Source: Agrostemma githago (lineage: Eukaryota > Streptophyta > Magnoliopsida > Caryophyllales > Caryophyllaceae). From it: 64,000 nt of DNA. The stretch covers positions 60,868,606-60,932,605 of the forward strand of contig OY288243.1 in assembly GCA_958450325.1 (NCBI GenBank). The letters are read 5' to 3'. Both the position numbers and the translations under genes were made by a program. Each line of letters starts with the position of its first letter. Position 1 is the first letter of the stretch. Of the stretch, positions 1 through 12,040 are shown in pieces. A model generated the notes under the pieces. It was not told the DNA's origin and did not search any database. It was given only the letters and a program-made list of their open reading frames with translations.

Positions 1-2012
1 TTCAGCACGTGAAAAACCAACTGCGTTAAGTTGAGCTCCCAAATATATTATTTTACTGAAGATAATCAGTTGATAAAGTCTATGAAATATAAGACGAATT
101 CTAAGGTGGATATTGCCCTTTAAATCTATCCGGTAATGATAGTTTTTACCACCTTAGGGGGAGATTGATAAGGATAAGCTGGTAAAAACAAACAAGTAAT
201 GTTGATCCCAACTGAACTTGATCGAAGTTCAGAGACTTGTTTTGATGAATATGAAATACATCAATTAGAGGTTCATGAAATATGAATAATGATTCGATCA
301 TTGTGTTATGATGATGTATATGATGATATATCAGCTTGATTACTTATCTTATTAAATATGTTATACATTCAAATTTATGATTTCACTATAGACAGATTCA
401 CCCTCCTTGTGGTGTAGCGAGCTATAGATCAGTCATGGATAAGTAGATGTACTGAACATTGAGATTCTTGCCAAATTTTCAATAATCACACACGATATAG
501 TGTGAGGGTCATAATCGGTTCATTTGTTATAAGAAAATGGCAAGCATGTGCAGTTGGTACTCGTAAAGAGTAATGAAATTGAATGTCCCGAAGTGGATAG
601 ATATCTGATGATAATAGATGGCTTACATAAAAAGATTGGTACCACATATATTCAGATTCAGATATCAATAATCAGTACTGATGATAAGAGATTATATCGA
701 TATATTAATTCGTGGAATCGAATAATAGTTGCGCGCATTCGACCCTAATAGAGATCTTATATAAAAATCCATTTTGATTGTTGACGTACAATCTATGGTT
801 AAGATTGAGCTCATGGACTTAGAGTCCACGTATTGACATAAAGTTAATCCAATTATGAATATTGGTGGATATACTGTACAGTTTGCATTTGAGTCTCATG
901 TGCATGTAATATAGTTATTTTATCATTGCATATTAGTTAAGATTACATCATTACATTAATTTAGAATATATACACTATAGGGCATTGTTCGTATTACATG
1001 CATGCACGAGATTATTATTGTTATATATTGCAGGATATATTTTTAATAGGAGATCATACTCCTAGATTGATAAGTACTTCGGGAAAGAGTTTATATTGTA
1101 AATTGTCAGCACATGACAGTGGCTGATCGAATGAGTTCCTGAAGTACTCGTGATTAAGTATATATGAACCTCTACACGTAAGTGTATCTATGAGAGCATT
1201 CAACATGCATATGATATGGTGTGAATGCACGGTTTTATTGTCTCAACTTGAAGTTTGAGCGTATGAGAAATCATACATGAATAAATTTCTTGCCAGGTGA
1301 AAATACTTTATGGTCCAGAAGCGCCATAATAGTTGGAAAATAATGTAGTGAAATGCTACAATGAGTATGTCAATCCGTACAATGGCAAGAAAGATTAATT
1401 ATTATCTAAGATAAAATCGGATTGATTGATTCTCCTGAAGATCTGAAAATCGATAATCAGTTGAGAAATAATATTAGCTACACTCTTTTTCCCTTCGACT
1501 AGGTTTTTGTCCCAATGGGTTTTCCCTAGCAAGGTTTTTAACGAGGTAGCGCTATAGACGTGTTAATACGCTATAATCATCATAATTTTGAGATGACGAG
1601 ATACATATTTGGTAATGCATTGAAGAGTCATAAATGACTATATCCAGATTGCAAGCTCCGAAGAAATATGATACTGAACTTATCAAAGATTCCTATTGAT
1701 TGAAGATACCAAGTTTGTCAGTTACTACAATCCATTTCAACATCGCCGTGAAGTTCCATGAAGACATGAATTATTTTCATTAAATATCAAGTGGTGTAAT
1801 TATCAGGGGAGTAACCACGCGTTGTACTCTTTTTCCTAATCCATGATTTTGTCCCACTGGGTTTTCCATGGAAAGGTTTTAATGAGGCAGCCTATTATGC
1901 GTGTATGAAGATTTATGTACTTTTTTTCCTTCACTAGTGTTTTTCCTACCGGATTTTTCTAGTTGAGGTTTTAACGAGGCATTTTCTTTAGTGATGTACA
2001 TCCAAGGGGGAG
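1..2012 (+). mobile_element. Degenerate Ty1/copia internal region (3' part)
   Basis: This is the 3' part of a copia polyprotein region, no longer coding. In broken frames there is a trace of the reverse-transcriptase motif LYG-x-x-AP near 1290-1340. Further on are three decayed copies of the pattern 'ctctttttcc...tttttgtccca.tgggttttcc...aaggttttaacgaggca' (about 1485-1550, 1830-1890, 1915-1985), which I know from the 3' end of plant copia elements just before the polypurine tract. A purine tract (CCAAGGGGGAG, 2002-2012) sits directly before the LTR. Stops and frameshifts occur every few dozen codons, so the copy is old. The 5' part lies outside the window on the left. The class is fairly sure, the lineage is not. 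Confidence 0.7.
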
Positions 2013-2181
2013 TGTTATGAAACATAATATGTGGATGTCCATCGGGCCTTATAGTCCACTATTATGTAACCCTAGATGTACCATGTACTATATATACCCT
2101 TTGATGGAATGAATAAATTACCTCTCTGATTTCTCTCATTCTCTTTATTTCTTTCTACTTTCTTTTCTTCCTTTCACAACA
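2013..2181 (+). repeat. 3' LTR of the copia element
   Basis: A 169-bp segment starting TGTTATGAAAC and ending TTTCACAACA (TG...CA), directly after the polypurine tract. It contains a TATA-like stretch (ctatatatacc, about 2089-2099) followed by a pyrimidine-rich end, as in short copia LTRs. The base after it belongs to the L1 LTR (compare 9343 onward), so this copia copy inserted into that LTR. Only one LTR is inside the window. Confidence 0.75.
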
Positions 2182-3118
2182 AAATTAATTGATTTCTCGA
2201 GGAAAGGAAATAAATATTTTGACGAAACTTAAAATAAATGAGGTTCGAGCCGAAAATAGAAATTCCAGTTTAAATATAAATAAAAAAAGAATTTAGAACT
2301 TAAATCATCGAAATAGACTTTCTATAAGAATTAAATTAAGGGTTTTTCTATGGGGTACCCCTCAACTATCGACTTTTCCAAGTGGTACCCCCGCCTTTTT
2401 CGAATTACAAGATGTACCCCTAAACTTTGTAAATTAGTCTATATTGTAACCAAAGTTATAATTTTCCAACAGAAATTTCTCAATTGATGATATAAATAGT
2501 AATTATTCCCTATTTTACTTTCATCAACCATGATATATTTCTTCAATTTGCATCCTTTACTCGAAAAAATTCATTCCACCACACTTCGACATGGGGGTGA
2601 CAGAGGGATTGAGGTTGACGGATTTAAAAGAGTGAGGGAGATAGGTCGATGTCGGCCGACAACAGAGTGCGTTTTGATGGGCATTTGGTGGCTTGGTGAA
2701 TGGTAAAGAAAAAGAGGTGGTTTGTAGCATCAAATTGGATTGATTAATATGTTAATTATTCATTTTAAAAAAATATTTGTAATACACTTATCACTTTGGT
2801 TATGATATGGACTGATAAGTAAAGTTTAGGGGTACACCATATAATTCGAAAAAGGCGGGGGTACCACTTGGAAAAGTCAATAGTTGAGGGGTATCCCATA
2901 GAAAAACCCTTAAATTAAATGTATAAAATAAATCGAAATAGAATAAAATATGTTTTAATATAAGGCTTTCCGAGGCAATTAGAATTTTAGGAGTTTGAAA
3001 CGATTAAACGATAAATTCGTTTTATAAAAATTTTAAAAATTACGAGTTAAATCGTAAAAATAAAAATACAAACAAAATTTTAATTTAATTTAATTTATAA
3101 AAAATCACGGGTGTTACA
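2182..3118 (-). repeat. 3' LTR fragment of LARD-like gypsy element L1
   Basis: Once the 570-bp MITE at 2340-2909 is removed, this segment matches 9343-9699 nearly base for base and ends in the same terminus (…GGGTGTTACA). On the minus strand it begins TGTAACACCC. It is preceded there by a polypurine tract (the plus strand reads cttccccac at 3121-3129) and by the 'tcgaggacgaaac' motif common before gypsy 3' LTRs. The outer part of the LTR is cut off by the copia insertion at 2181. Confidence 0.8.
2340..2909. mobile_element. Mutator-like MITE with long inverted repeats
   Basis: A 570-bp element with terminal inverted repeats beginning GGGTTTTTCTATGGG. The first 68 bp of the two ends pair with two or three mismatches, and weaker pairing continues to about 120 bp. 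It is flanked by a perfect 9-bp duplication TTAAATTAA (2331-2339 and 2910-2918), the size made by Mutator-like transposases. The sister LTR carries a single TTAAATTAA at the corresponding place (near 9490-9500), which is an empty site. No transposase is encoded. Confidence 0.9.
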
Positions 3119-5954
3119 ATCTTCCCCACTAAAAAGAAGTTTCGTCCTCGAAACTAACAAAACATAACAATAAAATGGAAAACAAGGTTATATCACTTGA
3201 ACAAAATGAGAATGTTTAACTCGCATCACATTCTCGGTTTTAAAAAATTTTACAACTTCAAATGTGATATGAAATCGAAATCGAAGATAAAATTTATTTC
3301 AAGAAGAGTTGGGCTCAATTCCCAAAGTTTAAAATCGTTTAAATTTATAAAATCGCAAGTTAAAAATTATTTGATAAAATAATGACAAAGAATAATATTT
3401 GTAAACGAACTCGAGGGGGAGAGTACCCAAATATTTTCAAAGCAACAATAAAACGTTTTGATTAAGAATTTCGACAACATTTTGTTTTAAGACCAAACAA
3501 AATTTTGAGAAATCAAGTTTTGTGGTTAGTAAATAAGAATCGAATTAGTCGACAAACATTTTCAATAACAGATTTAAAGTCTAACGACAATAAAACAAAA
3601 ATTTAGACGCACGAAGTTTTTCGAAAATATTAAATCGTTTTACATAATAATCTTTTAAAAATCCAAAATATTTGCAATTGTGAAAGTTTCGTAAAATTCA
3701 AACACGCTTGAAAATTGAAATTTGAAACAATTTCCAAATACTTTAAAATAAATTACCAAGGCATTTTGAAACATGACTAAATATATGTTATCAACCCAAA
3801 ACGAAAACGAAAACATAGTTTTGAAATTTATAACGCAAATGTTAAAATTTCACGATAGCCCAAAATTTTAAAATAGTTAAACTTTTCATAACATAGGTTC
3901 GGGAAAATGATAAACGGATAAATAGAGTCAGAGCCAACGACAAATCAAAACAGAAATCTTCAAACCCGATAAGGAAGTCAAAGGGATTGGCCAAAGAAGA
4001 AGTAACAGGATTAAAGAAAAGCTAAGGGTGGAACGAAATTGAGAGTCAAATAGAGCTCTCAAGGATTAAAGAATAAATCAACCATCATGAGATTTCCGAT
4101 ACGACTTTCACAACACGGGCTCCTAATTCCATCAAATACATTAATTCCAATATTAGGCACTAGGTGGTACTACTGGTCACAATCCCAAAAATGTCTTACG
4201 TGACAATCAAATCATTCAAACGACAAGATACTAATCCACAATACTTTAGAATCAAATCCATAATTAAGATTCCAACGGTTAACAAAACATACCCAAACCC
4301 TTGATCAATAAGGTTCTTAATTTCAAAACTCATAAGGTTTGAACTCGAGGTATGCTCCAAATTTCTCGAGTAAGGAACACTAAACAAGGTCCACCATTAT
4401 AACAATGCTCGGGCACAGAATCCTCAAAATGATTACCAACATGTTTATAATGCCACAAGTACAGAAGTTGGGGAAAGTATAACAAATCCTTAAACACGCT
4501 CAAACCTAAAGGTAATTGCGCAAACACTCACATCTTCAAACACGTCATAGGGCTAAGGTTTCAAAAAGTTCCACCAAATTTCATATTATATCAGCGAAAC
4601 CACCAAAATATTTATTAACTCAACGAAGCCACAATCTCGTTGGTCTAAGGGTTCTGAACTATAAATCCATCAAGATGACTCGCATTAAGTATTCCTCAAA
4701 ACAACGCGATAAATCAAACCTTTAATTATACAATATGTTTCTCTTCTTCAAGGTTAACAACAATTTATCCAAGTTAGATCACTCAACTCCAAAGTTTATA
4801 GGTTACAACCTTAAACAACGATCAACGATCTAATCCTTAAGAAATACGGGTAATCTATGTCAACCAAAATTTCTAACGATATTAACGAAACCTTTAATGG
4901 TACCACAACACTCAGGCTAACACTTTAAACAATCCTCTATGATCTCAAATATTCGCAATGAATCCATCAAATAAGCATTTGGTAAAAATCCCAAAGTAAA
5001 ATTATCAATTTCACTTAGTTCGGTTCTAGGTTATGTACTAGGTATCCATCAAATATGCTATACTCTTACTACTCCAAAATATCATTCAACTCTAGGTACT
5101 CCAAAATAATCAAGTAACATATAGCCCAAGGTTCAGTGTTTAAAGTATCATCCTAATTCCATCAATCAAAAATTTGTCACTCAAATTAATCCTCAATAAT
5201 TTCTTACTTGCTTAGAAGATAGGGTAGATTCACAATCCTCAAAACTATGTAACACAGGGTTTACTAAGCCTTAAACATCTATATCCTTTCACGGGGTTCA
5301 CTGATACGGAAATCGGTTAAACCAAGAATCTCAAGAGAAAAGAGGTCAAAGTATGAGAATTAATCGAAGATTTATCACCAGAATGAAGACGAGAATTTAT
5401 AAAAGAAGAGTTAGAAGAAGTAGAGGAAAGAAAAAATCAATGATCCTATTTTACCAAGTTCTAAAACCAGAAGAGAATCTTCGGGCCTCCATAGTTCACG
5501 AGAGAACAAAATGGATTACTTCATCTTCTTGTAGAGGAAAGAGCACACAAGTCTTGGGTCACTCAATCTGAATCTACTGCGACATCATGGAACATGAATC
5601 TACTCTTGGTTATCTGGCTTGTAGCTTAAGCAAACTGAACCGGAGCTGAAAAGTCACCGTCGGCATCTTTCTTGGAGCACCGAGTTGTCCACTCGAGTCA
5701 GCAGGCGTTGAGCGTTGAGAGCTCTAAGCAGGTCTTGTCCCGATTTGGAGCAGCATCCTATCAACATCTTGTTTATTCATCTTCTCCAGACAAAATCAAC
5801 AAATATTCAATGCTAATCATTGAGTTACAAGAACATATAAACCTAATTAGTCATTAATTTGGTTTCTACCCATCTCTCACTATTTTTTCTTTAACGTTCA
5901 AATCATTTACTGGTATTTTTCCTAGAATCAGGTGTAAGCGTCGGGAGCAACAAT
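3119..5954 (-). mobile_element. Non-coding internal region of LARD-like element L1
   Basis: About 2.8 kb between the polypurine tract (3121-3135, plus strand reads cttccccac...) and the primer-binding site at 5955. I see no gag, protease, RT, RNase H or integrase motif in any frame. The small open frames (for example 5353-5571 plus, 4196-4527 minus) are low-complexity or unlike known proteins. Long LTRs around a short non-coding centre fit the description of LARDs (large retrotransposon derivatives). A gypsy origin is inferred from the TGTAACACCC terminus, the PPT context and the methionine-type PBS. Confidence 0.6.
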
Positions 5955-5966
5955 GCTCTGATACCA
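5955..5966 (-). promoter_or_regulatory. Primer-binding site of L1 (initiator-Met tRNA type)
   Basis: The plus strand reads GCTCTGATACCA, so the minus strand reads TGGTATCAGAGC, the standard plant PBS complementary to the 3' end of tRNA-Met. It is two bases from the LTR start at 5969. This fixes the orientation of L1 (minus) and shows that the right-hand LTR is the 5' LTR. Confidence 0.9.
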
Positions 5967-5968
5967 AC

Positions 5969-8900
5969 TGTAATCCCCTAGAAAATCTAACGCAATACAG
6001 TGGCGGAAACACTGTAGATTTGGGATTAAAACACACTGATGTTCTATATTTTAATAAAAGAACGGTCAGTCAATACAGAGGCCACTTTTTACAAAAGGGC
6101 TAAAATCAAAATTCTCCAAACAGGGTTACAAAAATCTATAAATAAACATGAATGAAGAAAGAGTAGGATCCACGCTACTCGCTAGCTCACGCCCAAAACC
6201 CAACAACAAATACCTGTCATGTTATAAACATAACAGCCACGTCAGTGGGAGTAACTCGGACGTTCTCCCAGCCATATTATATCATATGGAAAAAAAAATA
6301 GTATTACTATATCAAAATAATTAAAATGAGAAAACATTAAAACGATATAATAAAAATAATTTTTCACCGAAACTTAAAGCATTTGCAAACCTGCAAGTCA
6401 ATATCAATCGATAATAATAATTATATTCAAAAATGGCGTTATGGAAATCAATCAGTGCAACGGAATAGACTTTCACTAGGATAATACTCAAACTAGCTTC
6501 GAGAACTTAGTCAAAACAAATTAGACTTCGGTCTCTAACTAGGCAACTCAACTATAACAGGACTGCGTGCAGCGAGGTCCTGGCTTAAGTAATGTACACC
6601 CCTACTGGACACCAACCGTAATCCAGTTCAACCCGACGGCGACTTACACGATGCGATATGTAAGTTTAAGGTCAAAATATACACACTCCTGAACACAAAC
6701 CATGCTCAGTTCAACGACCAATGCGTCTCAACATAGACACAGTAGCTTTATAGTTGATGGCAAAACGTATACCCTAGACTGTATTACTCTACCCATACAC
6801 TTGTCCTCATTCCATAACTCCAAAACAAGTCATTATCGATATTCAAAAGATATAATCAATATAACAATATGAGGATAAAGTGAATAAACATTTTATATAA
6901 AAAGAGAAACTTTCTATAAATAAAAACTTACTAATTTTAGAAACTTACTTAAAATAGAAATGATCGTATAGAAAATACGTAAGTTGTTAAAATTAGTGAA
7001 ATGTATTAAAAATAGCATTTCTAACGAAATTAGCATTTTATTATTATCGTATCGTAACTTTAATATATTACTAAATTCGTTACTCAAAATATAAAGAAAA
7101 TATAATAAGTAAATATATAGTATTATATAAATAATTAGGAAATTGAGTTATGACTATAAATTTTAGAAAGGAGATTATTTAAGAAAACGATATCAAAATT
7201 AATTGAGTCGACGAATTTTATAAATTAAACGAGATTTTATAAATCTTTCAAATTAGTTTTAGCAAATAGATTTTATCAATAAGTAATACTGATTTTACTA
7301 AAAATAATCAATCGTAGACAAATGAGAAATTATTAGTGAAAATAGTCTCGACTAAAAATATATTTAAACAAAATCGACTATTTTCTCTTGTATTAGTATA
7401 AATCATAAAACGAAAATTAATTTATTGAATAAGTATACAAATCTCGATTATAATATAAAAATACGATTTTAAGTTAAAATTATAAATTAATGAAATATGA
7501 CGAATATATGAAATCGATATTATTTACTTACTAGTGTCACGATAACCAACAAAATATTATAAAAAAAATTACTAGCGATTTATAAAACGATATCGAGAGC
7601 TGTAAAAATATTTATAAGCACACGATTTATTAAACAATATTTTTATCAAATAATAAATAGCTAAAATTATAAAATCGAAGTAAAAAAAATACTTATTACA
7701 TACTACTACTCAATCATACGATATAAAATCAAGTAACGTCCTAAAGTTACCTTAAGTCGACATCTGAAACGAACTCGTACTCGTCCTTCTTGATCAATCC
7801 AGTAGAAATGTCGTCTTTTGTTGAATCAAAAGTCTTCTATGCATGATCCACCACGGAAATCGAGAAAACAAAACAAAAGAATGAGACGAGCGTAATTGAC
7901 ATAAGACGGGAACGGAATAGATTGGATTTATGGTCGAATTATCAGGGCTAGAGGTGAAGAAAGGATAAGGACTGAAAAGAACCGATCAAGGAGACGGAAA
8001 CAAAGGACATCCGTAGGACAAAAACGAGCATCAGAAGGAATAATAAGTAGCAGCAACCAAAACGAATTAAAAGCAACCATAAGAAGAAGAAGAAGAATAA
8101 AAACGAGTATGGTCACAACAGCACACAGCAGCGGCAACAGTACACGAAAACAGCAGCGACAGATCCGAATCGACAAAGACAGAAGCAGAACGACAAGACT
8201 GAAGTAGTATGAGCAACAGCGGACAGCAGAGCAGGAAAAAAAAAGAGAAGACAAGGGAAACGAAGAATACGGGAACCGAAAGACCGAAATTATGAGCAGG
8301 ACAAAAGCAACACACAAACAGCCGCTTTAGATCACAACATCAGCGAACAACAACAACGGTGACATCAACGAAAGAAATCGAGAAAGAATGAAGCAAGAAG
8401 AAGGTCGATTAACGAGACTTAACAGCAGACAAGATAACCGCAACAGTCACGACACTAAACTTGACATCAACGACAACAACACTTGATGACGACAAAACCG
8501 ACACGAAAACAGAACGAAGAGGCAGAAGAAAAAGAAGGGAAAAGGAGAAGAAGAAAGGCGAAATGGCAGCAGCAACACGCACAACCGTAAACAACCATCG
8601 AATCGGCAAAAACGCAGCAGCGAGAAGGACAAACAATGAACGAAAACAGAAGAGGAAGAAGGAAAGAAAGAACGAAAATCAGAAGCAGTACCGTAACAGA
8701 AACTGTACGCAGCAGCAGCAGAGCAACGTTCAGCAGCAGCAGCAGCGTAGCATCAGCAGCAGCAGTACCGTGGCACCAGCAGCAGAACACCGCGCAGCAG
8801 AGGAGGTGGTTGAAAACCGGAAAAATAACATCGCTGGAACACGGATACGCAGAGGAAAACAGGAGCAGATTGTGGAGAGATTCAGAAGAACGGTACCTGG

Positions 8901-9699
8901 TTGATTGCTGAAGAAGAATGAAGAAGAGAGGCGCAAGATGAGGGGATGAACCAAGAGGCGGTGGGTATAAAAGAAGTGGGAAGAACAAAAGATCAAGGGA
9001 AAGAATGGGAGTTGAATCAGTGGGAAAAATAATATAGCAAGGGGGGAGTACGAAGTAAAAGGATAAGAACAAAAGAAAAAGGGGCTGAAACAGTTCACAA
9101 TGAAGCGAGTAAGAAAAAGTGGTTTAATAAAATGAATCGGGTAGGAACCGAATTCCGTAACGATAAGTTGACTGACCCACGAAATCGAACTAAAATCGAA
9201 TTAATAAAATTTAAATAACTAACTGGGCCGTCAAATAAAATGAGTAAATAAAGTATTCGAGACAAAAACAAAACTTATAGAAATAGATAGTTGGACGTTA
9301 AAATAGCATTCCCCGAAAAATAATAGATCTTCGATAAAGTGAAATTAATTGATTTCTCGAGGAAAGGAATTAAATATTTTGACGAAACTTAAAATAAATG
9401 AGGTTCGAGCCGAAAATAGAAATTCCAGTTTAAATATAAATGAAAAAAGAATTTAGAACTTAAATCGTCGAAATAGACTTTCGATAAGAATTAAATTAAA
9501 TGTATAAAATAAATCAAAATAGAATAAAATATGTTTTAATATAAGGGTTTCCGAGGCAATTAGAATTTTAGAAGTTTGAAACGATTAAACGATAAATTCG
9601 TTTTATAAAAATTTTAAAAATTACGAGTTAAATCGTAAAAATAAAAATACAAACAAAATTTTAATTTAATTTAATTTATAAAAAATCACGGGTGTTACA
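5969..9699 (-). repeat. 5' LTR of LARD-like element L1 (3.7 kb)
   Basis: The termini are TGTAATCCCC (5969) and GGGTGTTACA (9699). The inner end matches the inner end of the L2 solo LTR (reverse complement of about 20000-20329), including the block 'cctgtcatgttata.acataacagccac' and 'cgttctcccagccatatta' near 6215-6280. The outer end matches 2182-3118. The LTR contains a purine-rich, T-poor stretch (about 7950-9080), listed separately, that has no counterpart in L2. The flank at 9700 is Athila-like leader, so L1 inserted in the Athila-like element. Confidence 0.8.
7950..9080. repeat. Low-complexity purine-rich stretch with CAG runs
   Basis: The plus strand is almost free of T and rich in GAA, ACA, AAG and CAG, including CAG clusters at about 8708-8766. 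This bias alone keeps frames open on both strands (8461-8904 plus, 8467-9072 minus, 7928-8317 minus), and those frames encode only low-complexity peptides. The homologous part of L2 is several hundred bases shorter, so the stretch expanded or was acquired in L1. I do not call a gene here. Confidence 0.6.
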
Positions 9700-10078
9700 C
9701 GGTCAGTTTCGCTCGGTGGGAAGTCTCAGAAAATCTTCAGGGAGGCGTTTTACCCTCGGATGAAATTTCGCCCGGTCATATCTCAGGCCTCTTTCCTTGT
9801 CTGATTTTTCGTTGATTGATTGGATGGCTTTAAACTTTAAGTTGTGTGCTTTGCTCTTTGAACGGTATTCCCTCCTCTTGTGCTCGTGGAAGCTCGATCG
9901 TGATTTTGGTGTCAAATACTATCAAAATTGATAGAAAAACTACCAAAAATACGTAAAACGCACAAGGGGGACGCTAATTCGAGAAGTACACAAAATATGG
10001 CGATAATCGCACTCTAAACTCGCAAAACGAGGGAAAAACGGGTCTAAATGAGGAGGAAAACGGTCTAAATTTAGCACA
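9700..10078 (+). other. Leader or rearranged 5' part of the Athila-like element
   Basis: No gene is recognised. The segment links the end of the L1 LTR to the point where Athila-like gag homology begins abruptly. It includes 'tttggtgtcaaatactatcaaaattgatag' (about 9905-9935), reminiscent of gypsy leaders. The minus-strand frame at 9703-9915 looks like chance. The 5' LTR and PBS of the Athila-like element are not here; L1 probably separated them, so they may lie left of the window. Confidence 0.35.
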
Positions 10079-11307
10079 CAACAGTACTTTCCGACATTTC
10101 CAGCTTCCCAGTTAAAGAAGGAGATTAGTAACGCGGAGCAACGAGATGATGAGACAATGTATGAATATTTGCAACGTTTTAAGAAGTTGTGTGCTACATG
10201 CCCTTATCATGGTTACAATCCACAAGACCTTATGATGTATTTTTGTGGAGGTCTTAGTGTAGAAGATGTCCGTACTGTGAATGCGGCATGTGGGGGGTCG
10301 ATCGTGAATAAAAGCCCAGATGCGGCTATAGGGGTTATTAATGAGCTAGCTCAAAGCTCTCGTGATTTCTCTCGTAAGTATCCTAAGCGAGGAGTTCATG
10401 CTTTAGGTAATTCATCATCCTGGAATCTTAAACATAAAGTTGATGGCTTGACAAACCTTGTCCAAAATAGATGTCGGGAAAGAGAACTGCGATGGTGTGT
10501 GGTATTTGTTCGAACGAGGGACATCCGAGTGAGCATTGTCCGCACATGTATGAGGAAGGCCAAGAGGAGGTGAATGAAGTGTGGGGTCCCTACTCTAATA
10601 CTTTCAATCCTGGATGGAGACATCTTCCGAATATGATGTGGAGGAATCGGGAAGGCGACCAAGAAATTAATCAAGGTAATCAATTTGGTCAATCAAAGCA
10701 ACAATTCTTTGCTAAGCGACAAGTTGCAAACATGGTTCCTACTCAACCTCCACCTAGTAGTCAAATGTCCACCGAGGACATGATACGTGCCTTAGTTGCT
10801 AATCAAGCTACGGTTACAAGCCAAATGTCCAATCTTCAAGCTACGGTTACAAGCCAAATGTCCAATCTTCAAGCTACGGTTCTTCAACATCACACGGAGA
10901 ACAAAGCTATCATTCAAAATCTGGAAACTCAAATGGGCCAAATGGCGACCGCCATTGGTAGGTTGGAGGCTCGAAATTCGGGGAAACTACCTAGTCAAAC
11001 CATTCTTTCGAAGGAAAACGTGAGTGCAGTATCTTTAAGGAATGAGAGACAATTTGTGGAGGCCGACAAGCAGAAGAGGAAGGCCAAGGAAGCTATGGTT
11101 CAAGAAGAGGAGCTAGTGATCGAGGAAGCTGAGGAAACTCCAAATATGCAAGAGAAGGAGTTGATTACTCCTACTACACCGGTGTTGGAACCGGATGTTC
11201 CTTTTCCTGGGGGGCACTCAAGAGAACCCGTCATTATGAGTACGACAAAGATATCTACGAGGTATTTGAAAAGTGCGAGGAAAACATTTCCCTTCTTAAT
11301 CATTTAA
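10079..11307 (+). pseudogene. gag: Athila-like retrotransposon gag (broken)
   Basis: This encodes the C-terminal part of a gypsy capsid and nucleocapsid protein. The first readable residues run into the motif Y-L-Q-R-F-K-K-L-C-A-T-C-P-Y-H followed by GGSIVNKSPDAA, which resembles Athila gag. The frame changes around 10471-10573. The second frame opens with a CCHC zinc knuckle (C-G-I-C-x4-H-x4-C, residues about 10-23), a Gln-rich stretch, a coiled-coil-like region with an 11-residue repeat (QATVTSQMSNL), and a charged segment (about residues 180-230). The N-terminal half of gag is missing and there is at least one frameshift, so it cannot give a normal product. The Athila assignment is by motif memory, moderately sure. 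Confidence 0.75.
10808..10873 (+). repeat. 33-bp tandem duplication in gag
   Basis: Two identical 33-bp units (10808-10840 and 10841-10873) encode an in-frame 11-residue repeat in the Gln-rich linker after the zinc knuckle. The start of a third unit (ctacggtt) follows. Identity suggests a recent slippage event that kept the frame. Confidence 0.9.
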
Positions 11308-11549
11308 AGAGTATTCCTAAATATGCTAAATTCTTGAAAGAATTGTGTACTATTAAAAGGAATAACAAATTGAAGGGAGCTAAGAAATTAAAAGGAGTTT
11401 ATGTTTTAGACATGGAACATGATTATAGTGCAACTCCTATCATTCTAGGAAGACCTTTCTTAAAGACCGCGGGAACAAATATCGATGTCCCTAATGGTTC
11501 ACTGAGTATGGAATTTGAGGGGAGGGTCGTTAAATTCGACATAATCTAA
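11283..11549 (+). pseudogene. Athila-like protease-region fragment
   Basis: After a frameshift at the end of the gag frame, the sequence reads I-P-K-Y-A-K-F-L-K-E-L-C, a motif typical of the gag-pro linker of Athila elements. It then jumps to P-I-I-L-G-R-P-F-L-K-T-A...I-D-V-x-x-G-S-L-S-M-E-F, the C-terminal part of the aspartic protease. The active-site part between them is missing, so the fragment is deleted internally. RT, RNase H and most of integrase, which should follow, are absent. Confidence 0.7.
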
Positions 11550-12040
11550 CCTAATTCCTAGTCTCTGAAAGACAATACCTTGTGTCGTGTTGATGTTTTT
11601 AATCATTTATCTCCTAACTCATAAGAAGAAGTGGTGAAATCGGTTCCTAAGCTGATCTCGTCTACCTCTTCTAGCAAGGAATTTTTGTCTTAAGTTGTGC
11701 AGGCATCTTTTTCTAAAGGACCCAAGTGTGTCATTCTTTGGGAGTCGCGTAAGGACGCGGAGCTGAATAAAAGTAAACCGAGGTCATGCTTTGACAATTG
11801 GACGGCGGGTCCTAGCTTAAGGAAGGGTACAAAGGTCTTGCAATTTAAAAATGGTAAAGTCAAAGACGTAGTCGGTATAAGGCTTAAGCCGACTCATACA
11901 AGGAGTAATGAATCGGGTGTCGAGAGAAAAAAACTCTCCAACATGACGTTTCCTACTTAAACTCGTATCCAAGTCGAGCAAACGACTATAAACAAAAACG
12001 CTTCCGGGAGGCAGCACGTGTCTTGTATATTTCTTTGTAA
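11550..12040 (+). pseudogene. Decayed pol-end remnant of the Athila-like element
   Basis: Short frames (11697-11960 plus, then another frame to about 12030) contain basic segments such as RLKP and RANDYKQKRFREAARV. I take these to be the tail of the Athila polyprotein joined to the protease fragment by a large internal deletion. The identification is weak, resting on position and basic composition. Confidence 0.35.

Noticed and set aside
7928..8317. 129-codon minus-strand frame resembling a membrane protein
   Set aside because: Leu/Ser/Cys-rich only because the minus strand is pyrimidine-rich; lies in the L1 LTR.
8461..9072. Overlapping open frames of 147 and 201 codons on opposite strands
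   Set aside because: They come from a T-poor, purine-rich repeat; peptides are low-complexity and both strands are open for the same reason.
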